The notes under the pieces were generated by a model, which made no database searches, was not told where the DNA came from, and saw only the letters and a program-made list of their open reading frames with translations. From the NCBI GenBank assembly GCA_016302185.1, contig JAEDOC010000069.1, forward strand, positions 1 through 10,537: a stretch of 10,537 bases of DNA, in the 5' to 3' direction. Made by a program: the position numbers and the translations under genes. Below, piece after piece: positions 1-6,743 of this stretch (position 1 is its first letter; each line of letters opens with the position of its first letter). The DNA comes from Clostridium sp. GTDB lineage: Bacteria > Bacillota > Clostridia > Lachnospirales > Lachnospiraceae.

Positions 1-1040
1 CAGTTGGCGGCCTTCTTGGGCTTTCCGCACAGCTCTGTCGTCTTCTCAAAAAGATCGGACATCCGCTTGGACTCGGTGATAATCCTGCTGTCGTACTCCG
101 ATAAGCCGAATTCCTCCTGGTACCGTTTCAGTTTCTCCGGCTGCAGCTCCGGCAGGGAATCCTTCAGAGAAGCCAGCCAGGCATCGCTGATAATTACCGG
201 CGGCAGATCCGGATCCGGGAAATAACGGTAATCCTTTGCGTCCTCTTTGGAACGCATCGCATAGGAATATTCCTTGTTGTCATCCCAGCGTCTGGTTTCC
301 TGAATTACACGCCTGCCTTCCTCCAGCAGCTCGATCTGGCGGGCACGTTCTCCGTCAATGGCGCGTGCAATGGCTTTAAAGGAGTTTAAGTTTTTCATCT
401 CAGTTCTGGTACCGAAGGTTTCACTGCCCTTCTCCCGCACCGATAAGTTCACATCGGCACGCATGGAGCCCTCCTGCAGCTTGCAGTCAGAAGCGCCCAG
501 ATACTGTACCAGCAGACGCAGACGATCCAGATAGGCTATTACCTCATCCGCACTGCGCATATCCGGCTCGGACACGATCTCAATCAACGGAACGCCGCTT
601 CGATTGTAATCCACCAGGGAACAGTCCTCCCACTCATCATGGATCAGCTTGCCCGCATCCTCCTCCATATGGATCTCATGGATGCGGATCTTTTTCTCTC
701 CGGCCGGAGTATCGATGGCGATATAACCGTCATGACAGATCGGCAGATATAATTGGGAAATCTGATAGTTCTGCGGGTTATCGGGATAAAAATAGTTTTT
801 CCGGTCGAATTTACAGAACTGATTAATCTCACAGTGGGCAGCCAGACCCACAGACATCGCCAGCTCCACCACACGTTTATTCAGTACTGGCAGGCTTCCC
901 GGCATACCGGTACAGACCGGGCAGGTGTGGGTATTGGGTGCTGCACCAAATGCGGTGGAACAGCCGCAGAAAATCTTCGTCTTAGTGGCCAGCTCTACAT
1001 GAACCTCCAGGCCGATGACGGTCTCATACTCTTTTTTCAT
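1..1040 (-). CDS. gatB: Asp-tRNA(Asn)/Glu-tRNA(Gln) amidotransferase subunit B, partial (C-terminus beyond window edge)
   Basis: GatB is the tRNA-binding kinase subunit of GatCAB. It phosphorylates the side chain of mischarged Asp-tRNA(Asn) or Glu-tRNA(Gln) so that ammonia from GatA can amidate it. About 346 residues are visible, out of a usual length near 475, so most of the tRNA-binding tail domain lies outside the window. Visible family features are EVHVEL at residues 12-17 (acidic and His residues of the metal/ATP site), a CxC...CxxC zinc site (C25, C27, C40, C43), MEEDAGK at 125-131 and a DYNRSGVPLIEIVSEPD stretch at 144-160. The start at 1040 begins MKKEYET and lies one base after the gatA stop. 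Its ribosome site AAGGAGGG sits inside the end of gatA, which suggests translational coupling. The reading frame stays open to the left edge with no sign of a break. Confidence 0.97.
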   Translation of the reverse strand, partial: MKKEYETVIGLEVHVELATKTKIFCGCSTAFGAAPNTHTCPVCTGMPGSLPVLNKRVVELAMSVGLAAHCEINQFCKFDRKNYFYPDNPQNYQISQLYLPICHDGYIAIDTPAGEKKIRIHEIHMEEDAGKLIHDEWEDCSLVDYNRSGVPLIEIVSEPDMRSADEVIAYLDRLRLLVQYLGASDCKLQEGSMRADVNLSVREKGSETFGTRTEMKNLNSFKAIARAIDGERARQIELLEEGRRVIQETRRWDDNKEYSYAMRSKEDAKDYRYFPDPDLPPVIISDAWLASLKDSLPELQPEKLKRYQEEFGLSEYDSRIITESKRMSDLFEKTTELCGKPKKAAN

Positions 1041-1041
1041 T

Positions 1042-2523
1042 TTACTTTCCCTCCTTGCCGGTTGTCTCAAAATAAGGGAGTGACCAGGCGCCCCTTGCCT
1101 TCTCATAGGCGGATGCCGCGCGGAACAGCTTCTTCTCTCCAAAGCAGCCGGCGATCATCTGCAGGCCGATGGGAAGTCCTCTGGAATCTATCCCGCAGGG
1201 CACACTGATTCCGGGAAGTCCGGCCAGGTTGACAGAAACGGTATAGATATCACTCAAATACATTTTCATCGGATCACTTAAGCTGGATCCCAGCGCCGGG
1301 GCAGTCGTGGGGGCTGCCGGGCCCAGTATCACATCATACTTTGCAAAGGCTTTATCAAAGGCTTCCTTGATCAGTGCCTTGGTCCGAAGTGCCTTCAGAT
1401 AATACGCATCGTAATAACCGGAGCTTAAGACAAAGGCGCCCAGCATGATACGGCGCTTCACCTCACTGCCGAAGCCTTCGGAACGGCTCTTTTTATACAT
1501 AGAATGCAGATCTTCATACTCTGCCGTCCGATAGCCATATTTCACGCCGTCAAAACGGGATAAGTTGGAGCTGGCTTCTGCGGAGGCGATCACATAATAG
1601 GCCGGAATAGCATACTCTACCATGCCCAAATCGAAAAACTCTACCTCAGCTCCCTGTGACTTCAGGACATCCGCCGCAGTCAGAATCGCCTGCTTTACCT
1701 CCTCATCCAGTCCTTCTCCCAGATAATCGGAAGGAATGCCAATCTTCATTCCCTTTGCCTCTCCGGTCAGGGCAGCAGTAAAGTCCAGATCCTCTCTTTT
1801 GATGGACGTACTGTCCTTTTTATCATAGGAAGAAATAGCTTCCAATACCGCCGCACAGTCTGCCGTATCTTTCGCAATGGGTCCAATCTGATCCAGGGAA
1901 GAACCATAGGCGATCAGGCCGTACCGGGATACCGTTCCATAGGTTGGCTTGATTCCCACTACGCCGCAGTAGGAGCTGGGCTGACGGATGGAACCGCCGG
2001 TATCGGAACCCAGTGCAAAAAAGGCTTCTCCGGCTGCTACGGCTGCGCAGGAGCCGCCGGAAGAACCGCCGGGCACATGAGACACATTCCAAGGGTTCTG
2101 CGTGGTGCCGTACCACGAAGTCTCTGTGGTGCTTCCCATGGCAAATTCATCCATGTTGGTTTTTCCAAGAATCACAGCACCAGCCTTCTTTAAGTTTTCC
2201 ACCGCTTCTGCAGAAAAGGTCGGAACAAAATTAGAAAGAATTTTTGAGCTGCAGGTGGTTTTTGTTCCTTCCGTACAGATATTATCCTTCACTGCCACCG
2301 GGACACCGGCCAGAGGACCGGTCAGCTCTCCGGAATCAATCCTGACCTGAATTTTCTCCGCTTCCTTCAGCGCTTTCTCTTCTTCCACGGTAACGTAGGC
2401 ATGGATCACTTCTTCCGATTCATGAATCCGGGCAAAGGAAGCTTCCACCGCTTCTTTGACCGATATTTCTTTTTCTTTTATCTTTTTTCCCAGCTCTAAG
2501 GCTGTATATTGTGTCAGCTGCAT
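1042..2523 (-). CDS. gatA: Asp-tRNA(Asn)/Glu-tRNA(Gln) amidotransferase subunit A (glutaminase)
   Basis: GatA is the amidase-signature subunit of GatCAB. It hydrolyses glutamine and passes ammonia through a tunnel to GatB. The 493 residues match the normal family length. The Ser-cisSer-Lys triad is intact: K79 in VAVKDN, S154 in PGGSSGGS, and the nucleophile S178 in SDTGGSIRQP. These numbers are the same as those I recall for the Staphylococcus aureus enzyme. The start is supported by a strong GGAGGAGAAGG sequence just upstream of ATG. gatC ends 14 bases upstream and gatB begins one base after the stop, so the three subunits are almost certainly co-translated in stoichiometric amounts. No anomaly was seen. 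Confidence 0.98.
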   Translation of the reverse strand: MQLTQYTALELGKKIKEKEISVKEAVEASFARIHESEEVIHAYVTVEEEKALKEAEKIQVRIDSGELTGPLAGVPVAVKDNICTEGTKTTCSSKILSNFVPTFSAEAVENLKKAGAVILGKTNMDEFAMGSTTETSWYGTTQNPWNVSHVPGGSSGGSCAAVAAGEAFFALGSDTGGSIRQPSSYCGVVGIKPTYGTVSRYGLIAYGSSLDQIGPIAKDTADCAAVLEAISSYDKKDSTSIKREDLDFTAALTGEAKGMKIGIPSDYLGEGLDEEVKQAILTAADVLKSQGAEVEFFDLGMVEYAIPAYYVIASAEASSNLSRFDGVKYGYRTAEYEDLHSMYKKSRSEGFGSEVKRRIMLGAFVLSSGYYDAYYLKALRTKALIKEAFDKAFAKYDVILGPAAPTTAPALGSSLSDPMKMYLSDIYTVSVNLAGLPGISVPCGIDSRGLPIGLQMIAGCFGEKKLFRAASAYEKARGAWSLPYFETTGKEGK

Positions 2524-2537
2524 CCTTCTCCTCCTGG

Positions 2538-2831
2538 CTATTCTACTGTACGTGGTACCTTGTACTGCTTTTCCTTCTGTTCCGGTGCATTCGCAAGCAT
2601 CGCTTCCGACTGGTCGCCATTGGTTACCTCGTCCTCCCGGAATACGTTGTGTACATCAAATACATGGGACATGGGCTCTACGCCTGAGGTATCCAGACGG
2701 TTTAACATGTCAATATAATCCAGCATCCGGCTCATGTCGGATTTGGCCTCCTCTTTTTCCTCGGGAGACAGTTCCAGTTTGGCAAGAATGCCGACATACT
2801 CTATCATCTCATCATCAATTCTAACTGCCAT
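2538..2831 (-). CDS. gatC: Asp-tRNA(Asn)/Glu-tRNA(Gln) amidotransferase subunit C
   Basis: GatC is the small subunit that wraps around the GatA-GatB interface and stabilises the complex; it has no catalytic site. The protein is 97 residues, the usual size. It has the typical N-terminal helical part (LAKLELSPEEKE near residues 16-27), the MLDYIDMLNRLDTSGVEP segment that packs between GatA and GatB (35-53), and the family's C-terminal VFREDEV and LANAPE elements. The start at 2831 is preceded by an A/G-rich site (AAGGAATAGGA). The 80-base gap to aspS shows no terminator, so transcription from aspS should continue into gatC. Confidence 0.97.
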   Translation of the reverse strand: MAVRIDDEMIEYVGILAKLELSPEEKEEAKSDMSRMLDYIDMLNRLDTSGVEPMSHVFDVHNVFREDEVTNGDQSEAMLANAPEQKEKQYKVPRTVE

Positions 2832-2911
2832 GATCCTATTCCTTCCATATTATATATGAATCTGTACGCTCATTTCCAGATGCGTGTTTCAATGTTCTCT
2901 ATCCCATCCGA

Positions 2912-4243
2912 TTACGGAACCAGACGGCTTAAATCTCTCGGGAAGAGAGAAACTTCTCTGACATTCTCTTCTCCCAGCAGCTGCATGGTCATACGCTCCA
3001 GGCCGATGCCAAGGCCTCCGTGCGGCGGCATGCCGTGCTTGAACGTGTTTAAATAATCCTCCATGCCTTCGGTATCCATTCCGCGTTTTTCAATCTTGGC
3101 CATCAGCTGCGGATAGCTGTGGATTCTTTGACCGCCGGTGGTTACCTCCAGCCCCCGAAACAGAAGATCAAAACTTAAGGTCACCTTCTCGTCATCGGGA
3201 TCATCCATTGCATAGAACGGACGTTTCTTGGACGGATAATGGGTAATGAACACAAAATCTGAACCGTATTCTTCTTTAAAATAACGGCCAATCAGATGCT
3301 CCTCTTCCGGCTCTAAATCGTAAGGGTTCCTGATCTGCGTACCGTATTTTTCGGAGGCCAGCTGTTTTGCCTCAGCGAAGGTAACCGCCGGAATCTTATC
3401 CACCTCCGGAAGCTCAACTTTCAGAAGCTGCAGCTCTGCTGCGTAATCTTCTTTTAAGAGCTTCACCATATACTGTAAGAATCCGGTCTCCATAGCCATC
3501 AGATCTGTAAAATCATCGATATATCCCATCTCGAAATCCAGTCCGGTATATTCATTCAAATGGCGCTTGGTGTTATGCTTCTCCGCACGGAACACCGGTC
3601 CGATCTCCATGACCCGATCAAATACACCTACCATCATCTGCTTATAGAACTGCGGGCTCTGAGCCAGAACCGCCGGACGGTGAAAATAATCCAGCTTAAA
3701 GAGGTTCGCACCACCTTCTGCTCCCTTGGCTCCAATCTTCGGAGAATGAATCTCAGTAAAGCCTTCTCCCTGCAGGTACTCCCGGAATGCTCTGGCAATT
3801 CCTTCCTGAATCTTGAATCTTGCCCGCTCTCTTACATTGCGCAGCGTCAGAGGACGCAAATCCAGTCTGGCTTCCAGGGACGCTCCCATCTTCCACTTGG
3901 ATACAGCAATCGGCATCGGCTCTTCCGGCGCAGAGAGAATCTTTACTTCGGTTAATCGGAGCTCAACACCGTGCGGAGCTCTCTCCTCTTTTTCCAGGAC
4001 ACCTTCTGCCTCAACAAAGGTTTCTTCCCGCATTTTAGAAAAATCGGCCTTCGTTGTTCCTTTTTCAAATACTGTCTGAAGCAGTCCGTCTCTTTTTCTC
4101 AGAATCACAAAGGCGATCTCGCCCATATCACGGACACTGTGAATCGCTCCGTTCACCCTGACGATCTCACCCTCGCTGCATTCGTTCAGGATCTGCGGCA
4201 GCTCCACCACTTTTTTTTCTTTCTTCCCTGTCATAAACTCCAT
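2912..4243 (-). CDS. aspS: Archaeal-type aspartyl-tRNA synthetase, probably non-discriminating (Asp-tRNA Asp/Asn)
   Basis: This class II synthetase charges tRNA with aspartate. The 443-residue protein has an N-terminal OB-fold anticodon-binding domain (about 20-110) and a class II catalytic domain with motif 2 FRAEKHNTKRH (218-228) and motif 3 GLGIGLER (410-417), ending in FPRDLSRLVP. It lacks the roughly 100-residue insertion domain of ordinary bacterial AspRS (about 590 residues) and resembles archaeal and AspRS2-type enzymes. By my alignment from memory to the Thermococcus enzyme, H35 and P90 occupy the Trp26 and Lys85 positions; His and Pro there mark enzymes that also charge tRNA(Asn). 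It is first in an operon with gatCAB, which would convert Asp-tRNA(Asn) to Asn-tRNA(Asn). The open frame extends upstream to 4549, but that part lies across the T-box leader. The start at 4243 has a good ribosome site and begins at a sensible N-terminus. Confidence 0.95.
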   Translation of the reverse strand: MEFMTGKKEKKVVELPQILNECSEGEIVRVNGAIHSVRDMGEIAFVILRKRDGLLQTVFEKGTTKADFSKMREETFVEAEGVLEKEERAPHGVELRLTEVKILSAPEEPMPIAVSKWKMGASLEARLDLRPLTLRNVRERARFKIQEGIARAFREYLQGEGFTEIHSPKIGAKGAEGGANLFKLDYFHRPAVLAQSPQFYKQMMVGVFDRVMEIGPVFRAEKHNTKRHLNEYTGLDFEMGYIDDFTDLMAMETGFLQYMVKLLKEDYAAELQLLKVELPEVDKIPAVTFAEAKQLASEKYGTQIRNPYDLEPEEEHLIGRYFKEEYGSDFVFITHYPSKKRPFYAMDDPDDEKVTLSFDLLFRGLEVTTGGQRIHSYPQLMAKIEKRGMDTEGMEDYLNTFKHGMPPHGGLGIGLERMTMQLLGEENVREVSLFPRDLSRLVP

Positions 4244-4250
4244 GTTTGCT

Positions 4251-4255
4251 TCCTC
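4251..4255 (-). promoter_or_regulatory. Ribosome binding site that fixes the aspS start
   Basis: GAGGA lies 7 bases before ATG 4243. Upstream in-frame codons up to 4549 would place translation within the T-box and terminator hairpins, so this site decides the start. The next ATG (4234, codon 4) has no comparable site. Confidence 0.8.
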
Positions 4256-4295
4256 GCTTTCTCTTGTTTCTCTTTCTGTTCCGAAAGCTTTTGAT

Positions 4296-4334
4296 AAAAA
4301 AAGTCCCGGAACATCAAACCTGACATTCCGGGAC
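4296..4334 (-). terminator. T-box regulated intrinsic terminator
   Basis: On the minus strand GTCCCGGAATGTCA (4334-4321) pairs with TGATGTTCCGGGAC (4316-4303) over 14 base pairs, including two G-U wobbles, around a GGTT loop. A run of seven T follows (4302-4296). The 5' arm is shared with the T-box antiterminator, so this is a switch and not a plain end signal. Confidence 0.95.
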
Positions 4335-4497
4335 GGGATATTCCCGCGGTACCACCCGCATTCAAAAAGAAAAGCGTGCCTCTTCTCTTCACTCTCATTC
4401 CTGCTTAACGCACAGTAACGTGGCAGCCTACTTACAAGCCTCCTATCAGAACTCTCAGCTGATGTGAGAAACCGGTTCGACTGTCCGGCTCCGGAGT

Positions 4498-4501
4498 GTT
4501 C
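4498..4501 (-). promoter_or_regulatory. T-box specifier GAAC: Asn codon AAC overlapping Glu codon GAA
   Basis: On the minus strand the segment reads GGGAACACTCCGGAGC. Aligned from memory to the Bacillus subtilis glyQS leader (GGC followed by ATTCTTGAGC), the triplet in register is AAC, an asparagine codon, followed by the usual A. The base before it makes an overlapping GAA glutamate codon. Asn fits the downstream pathway. The exact register depends on the eye alignment. Confidence 0.75.
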
Positions 4502-4608
4502 CCTATGGTTTCCTGCCCACCTGACGCGGCTCTCAGCCGGTGACCGCATCTTTCTGTCGGTTTCCTGAAAACAGAGTCTCCTTCTTCGCCTTTTTTTTAT
4601 ATAGAAAA

Positions 4609-4658
4609 GCAGACAGAACTCCTATCATGGCGCCCTTGCCTGCTTCTTGTCTGTCTGC
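4609..4658 (-). repeat. Inverted repeat in the 5' part of the T-box leader RNA
   Basis: GCAGACAGA (4658-4650) is perfectly complementary to TCTGTCTGC (4617-4609), leaving a 32-base loop. It begins about 8 bases after the predicted transcription start and ends before the Stem I base at 4590. A short T-rich stretch (TTTTCTATAT) follows. It may be an extra 5' hairpin of the leader, or its 3' arm (CTGTC) may pair with GACAG just below Stem I. Function unknown. Confidence 0.6.
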
Positions 4659-4672
4659 AATTTTATGGTCAA

Positions 4673-4701
4673 ACTATACTCCTTTTTTTATCATTTGTAA
4701 A
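4673..4701 (-). promoter_or_regulatory. Sigma-70 type promoter of the aspS-gatCAB operon
   Basis: TTTACA (4701-4696), a 17-base spacer and TATAGT (4678-4673) give a good housekeeping promoter on the minus strand. Initiation would be near 4666, producing a leader of about 420 nt with the T-box before aspS. Confidence 0.85.
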
Positions 4702-4740
4702 GACTCTTTTTAAATTATTTTTAAGATTCATGGAAAAACA

Positions 4741-4767
4741 TTGACAATTCGCCTTTCCTGTTATAAT
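4741..4767 (+). promoter_or_regulatory. Sigma-70 type promoter of glmS
   Basis: Consensus TTGACA (4741-4746) and TATAAT (4762-4767) are separated by only 15 bases, shorter than the usual 17. Initiation would be near 4774, leaving an untranslated leader of about 47 bases. The promoter is divergent from the T-box operon promoter, with 39 bases between the two -35 boxes. Confidence 0.8.
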
Positions 4768-4820
4768 TTTACCTGTGTACAAATGAAATACGATACATAG
4801 GATATTATGGAGGAATAAAT

Positions 4821-6653
4821 ATGTGCGGAATTGTTGGTTATATCGGTGACGAACAGGCAGCTCCGATTCTTCTGAACGGACTGACCAAGCTGGAATACCG
4901 TGGATATGATTCAGCGGGAATCGCTGTTTTACATGACGGAAAAATTCAGATGGAAAAGGTATCCGGCCGTCTGAAACGCTTAAAGGAGGTTACACAGGAT
5001 GGTGCGGCTCTTCCGGGAACTGTCGGCATCGGTCATACCAGATGGGCGACCCATGGAAGCCCCACGGATACCAATGCACATCCCCATTTTAATAAGGACC
5101 GTTCTATTATTGTGGTTCATAACGGTATTATTGAAAACTACAGCAAGCTGAAACAGATGCTGATCGGAAAAGGATATGAATTCGTTTCTGAAACCGATAC
5201 GGAGGTTCTGGCTCATCTTCTGGATTACTATTATCATCGCAGTCACAACCCGCTGACTGCACTGACCAAGGTTATGCATAAGGTGGAAGGCTCTTACGCT
5301 CTGGGAATTCTGTTTCAGGATTATCCGGAACAGATCTTTTCTGCCAGAAAAGACAGTCCGCTGATTGCCGGCCACAGCCCGGAGGGCAATTTCATCGCTT
5401 CCGACGTTCCTGCGATCCTGCAGTACACCCGCGATGTATTTTATATGGAAAATGAAGAGATTGCTGTCCTCTCCCGCGGCGGAATTACCTTCTATAACAT
5501 GGATGAAGAAGCGCTGGAGAAGAAATCCGTCCGTATTGACTGGGATGTCAACGCAGCTGAAAAGGGAGGTTATGAACATTTCCTGCTAAAGGAGATCTAC
5601 GAACAGCCCAAAGCGGTCCGTGATACCATCAGTCCCCGTATCCAGAACGGAGAAGTAGTCATTGAAGAATTGGGAATGACCGAGGAAGAGATTCGTAATA
5701 TCGGAAAGATTATGATCGTTGCCTGCGGCTCCGCTTATCACACCGGTGTCATGGCAAAATATATCTTTGAGGGAATTGCCCGCGTTCCGGTGGAGGTAGA
5801 TCTGGCTTCCGAGTACCGTTACCGGAATCCGATCTTTGACCGCAATACCCTGGTCATTATCGTCAGTCAGTCCGGAGAAACCGCAGATTCTCTGGCTGCT
5901 CTGCGGGAATCTAAGAAAAACGGCCAGACGGTTCTCGGCATCGTCAATGTGGTTGGCAGCTCCATCGCCAGAGAGGCTGACAAGGTAATGTATACCTGGG
6001 CCGGACCGGAGATCTCCGTAGCCACCACCAAGGCCTACAGCGCACAGCTGGCTGCCTTCTATCTGCTGGCATTAAAATTCGCACATGCCCGCCATACAGT
6101 TACAGAGGCAGACTACCAGCAGTATCTTGCCGATTTACAGAAACTTCCGGAACAGATGGAGGAGATTTTAAAGGATCGTCAGCCAATCCAGCGGTTTGCC
6201 AACCGTTACCTGGCAGCCGGCAGTATCTTCTTTATTGGGCGCGGTATTGATTATGCCATCTCCCTGGAAGGCTCTCTGAAGCTGAAGGAGATCTCCTATA
6301 CCCACTCTGAGGCCTATGCGGCAGGAGAATTAAAGCACGGAACCATCTCCCTGATTGAGGACGGTACCCTGGTGGTTGCTGTGGCGACCCAGGAAGCATT
6401 ATATCCAAAAACCATCAGCAACATTGTGGAAGTCACTACCCGCGGTGCCTTTGTGATGGCTGTAACCAATGAAGGCGGCACCGACATTGAAAAGGTATCG
6501 GATTACACCTTCTTCATTCCGAAAACCAACCGTTATTTTGCCGGTTCTCTGGCTATCATTCCGCTGCAGCTGTTTGCTTACTATGTATCCATCGGCCGCG
6601 GTCTGGATGTAGATAAACCAAGGAATCTTGCAAAATCCGTAACCGTAGAATAA
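4821..6653 (+). CDS. glmS: Glutamine-fructose-6-phosphate aminotransferase (isomerizing)
   Basis: GlmS makes glucosamine-6-phosphate from fructose-6-phosphate and glutamine, the first step toward UDP-GlcNAc, peptidoglycan and other amino sugars. The 610 residues match the family. The N-terminal class II glutaminase domain (about 2-240) has the nucleophile Cys2 exposed after Met removal (MCGIVGYIG), GHTRWATHG at 71-79, NG at 101-102 and ETDTE at 124-128. The synthase half has two SIS sugar-phosphate domains, with ACGSAYHTG at 301-309, SQSGETADS at 349-357 and TTKAYS at 402-407. E490, H506 and K605 correspond to Escherichia coli E488, H504 and K603. The start is supported by GGAGGA at 4809-4814. 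It is transcribed alone from its own promoter and lacks a glmS ribozyme. No clear terminator lies before the hairpin at 6744-6778. Confidence 0.98.
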   Translation: MCGIVGYIGDEQAAPILLNGLTKLEYRGYDSAGIAVLHDGKIQMEKVSGRLKRLKEVTQDGAALPGTVGIGHTRWATHGSPTDTNAHPHFNKDRSIIVVHNGIIENYSKLKQMLIGKGYEFVSETDTEVLAHLLDYYYHRSHNPLTALTKVMHKVEGSYALGILFQDYPEQIFSARKDSPLIAGHSPEGNFIASDVPAILQYTRDVFYMENEEIAVLSRGGITFYNMDEEALEKKSVRIDWDVNAAEKGGYEHFLLKEIYEQPKAVRDTISPRIQNGEVVIEELGMTEEEIRNIGKIMIVACGSAYHTGVMAKYIFEGIARVPVEVDLASEYRYRNPIFDRNTLVIIVSQSGETADSLAALRESKKNGQTVLGIVNVVGSSIAREADKVMYTWAGPEISVATTKAYSAQLAAFYLLALKFAHARHTVTEADYQQYLADLQKLPEQMEEILKDRQPIQRFANRYLAAGSIFFIGRGIDYAISLEGSLKLKEISYTHSEAYAAGELKHGTISLIEDGTLVVAVATQEALYPKTISNIVEVTTRGAFVMAVTNEGGTDIEKVSDYTFFIPKTNRYFAGSLAIIPLQLFAYYVSIGRGLDVDKPRNLAKSVTVE

Positions 6654-6695
6654 ACAGCTGATACGGTGTTTTTCAAAAAACATTTTGACAAACAC

Positions 6696-6723
6696 TTGAC
6701 ATTCAACGAGAATTGTGTATACT
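6696..6723 (+). promoter_or_regulatory. Promoter of the glutamine synthetase-purF unit
   Basis: TTGACA (6696-6701), a 16-base spacer and TATACT (6718-6723) predict initiation near 6730. A second TTGACA lies at 6685-6690, 11 bases upstream and so one helical turn away, but it has no good -10 box of its own. Confidence 0.8.
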
Positions 6724-6743
6724 ACAACCATAAAAGAAAGCAA

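Larger units (their letters stand above)
4296..4590 (-). promoter_or_regulatory. T-box riboswitch controlling aspS-gatCAB
   Basis: This leader RNA binds uncharged tRNA and decides between termination and readthrough. On the minus strand, CGGGTGGTACCGCG at 4358-4345 matches the T-box consensus AGGGTGGNACCGCG at all but the first base. Within it, UGGU would pair with a tRNA end ACCA (or GCCA with a wobble). Stem I can be drawn from GGC (4590-4588) paired with GCC (4489-4487), then a GA-rich kink-turn-like internal loop, then GGAG (4581-4578) paired with CUCC (4496-4493). The specifier loop follows, and GAGAG and GGUGG elements lie in the distal part. The antiterminator pairs CGGG (4358-4355) with CCCG, which is part of the terminator's 5' arm, so the two folds exclude each other. 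The fold was drawn by eye; the T-box and terminator parts are firm, the inner Stem I pairing less so. Confidence 0.95.

Noticed and set aside
753..1208. 151-codon plus-strand frame across the gatA-gatB junction
   Set aside because: It lies opposite two well-supported genes and its protein looks random, rich in Arg, Ser and His.
2832..2911. Possible internal promoter before gatC (TATAAT on the minus strand at 2854-2849)
   Set aside because: The best upstream box, TGGAAA at 18 bases, is a poor -35. With no terminator after aspS, an internal promoter is not needed and the evidence is weak.
4244..4549. In-frame N-terminal extension of AspRS by 102 residues
   Set aside because: It is translated from the T-box leader, including the terminator and antiterminator arms. 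It has no homology to the family, and the ATG at 4243 has its own ribosome site and yields the normal length.
4609..4658. The 5' leader inverted repeat as an intrinsic terminator
   Set aside because: The 32-base loop is far too large and the T-stretch on the minus side is short and interrupted.
4980..5579. 199-codon open frame on the minus strand inside glmS
   Set aside because: It is the antisense shadow of a strongly conserved gene. It has no recognisable family, ribosome site or promoter.
6667..6682. TGTTTTTC/AAAAAACA inverted repeat after glmS as a glmS terminator
   Set aside because: The stem is almost only A-T, leaves no real loop and has no T-tract after it. The hairpin at 6744-6778 is the first credible terminator.
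6708..6713. A second -10 box (GAGAAT) for the upstream TTGACA
   Set aside because: It lacks the key first T and matches the consensus poorly. The downstream pair TTGACA/TATACT is much better.
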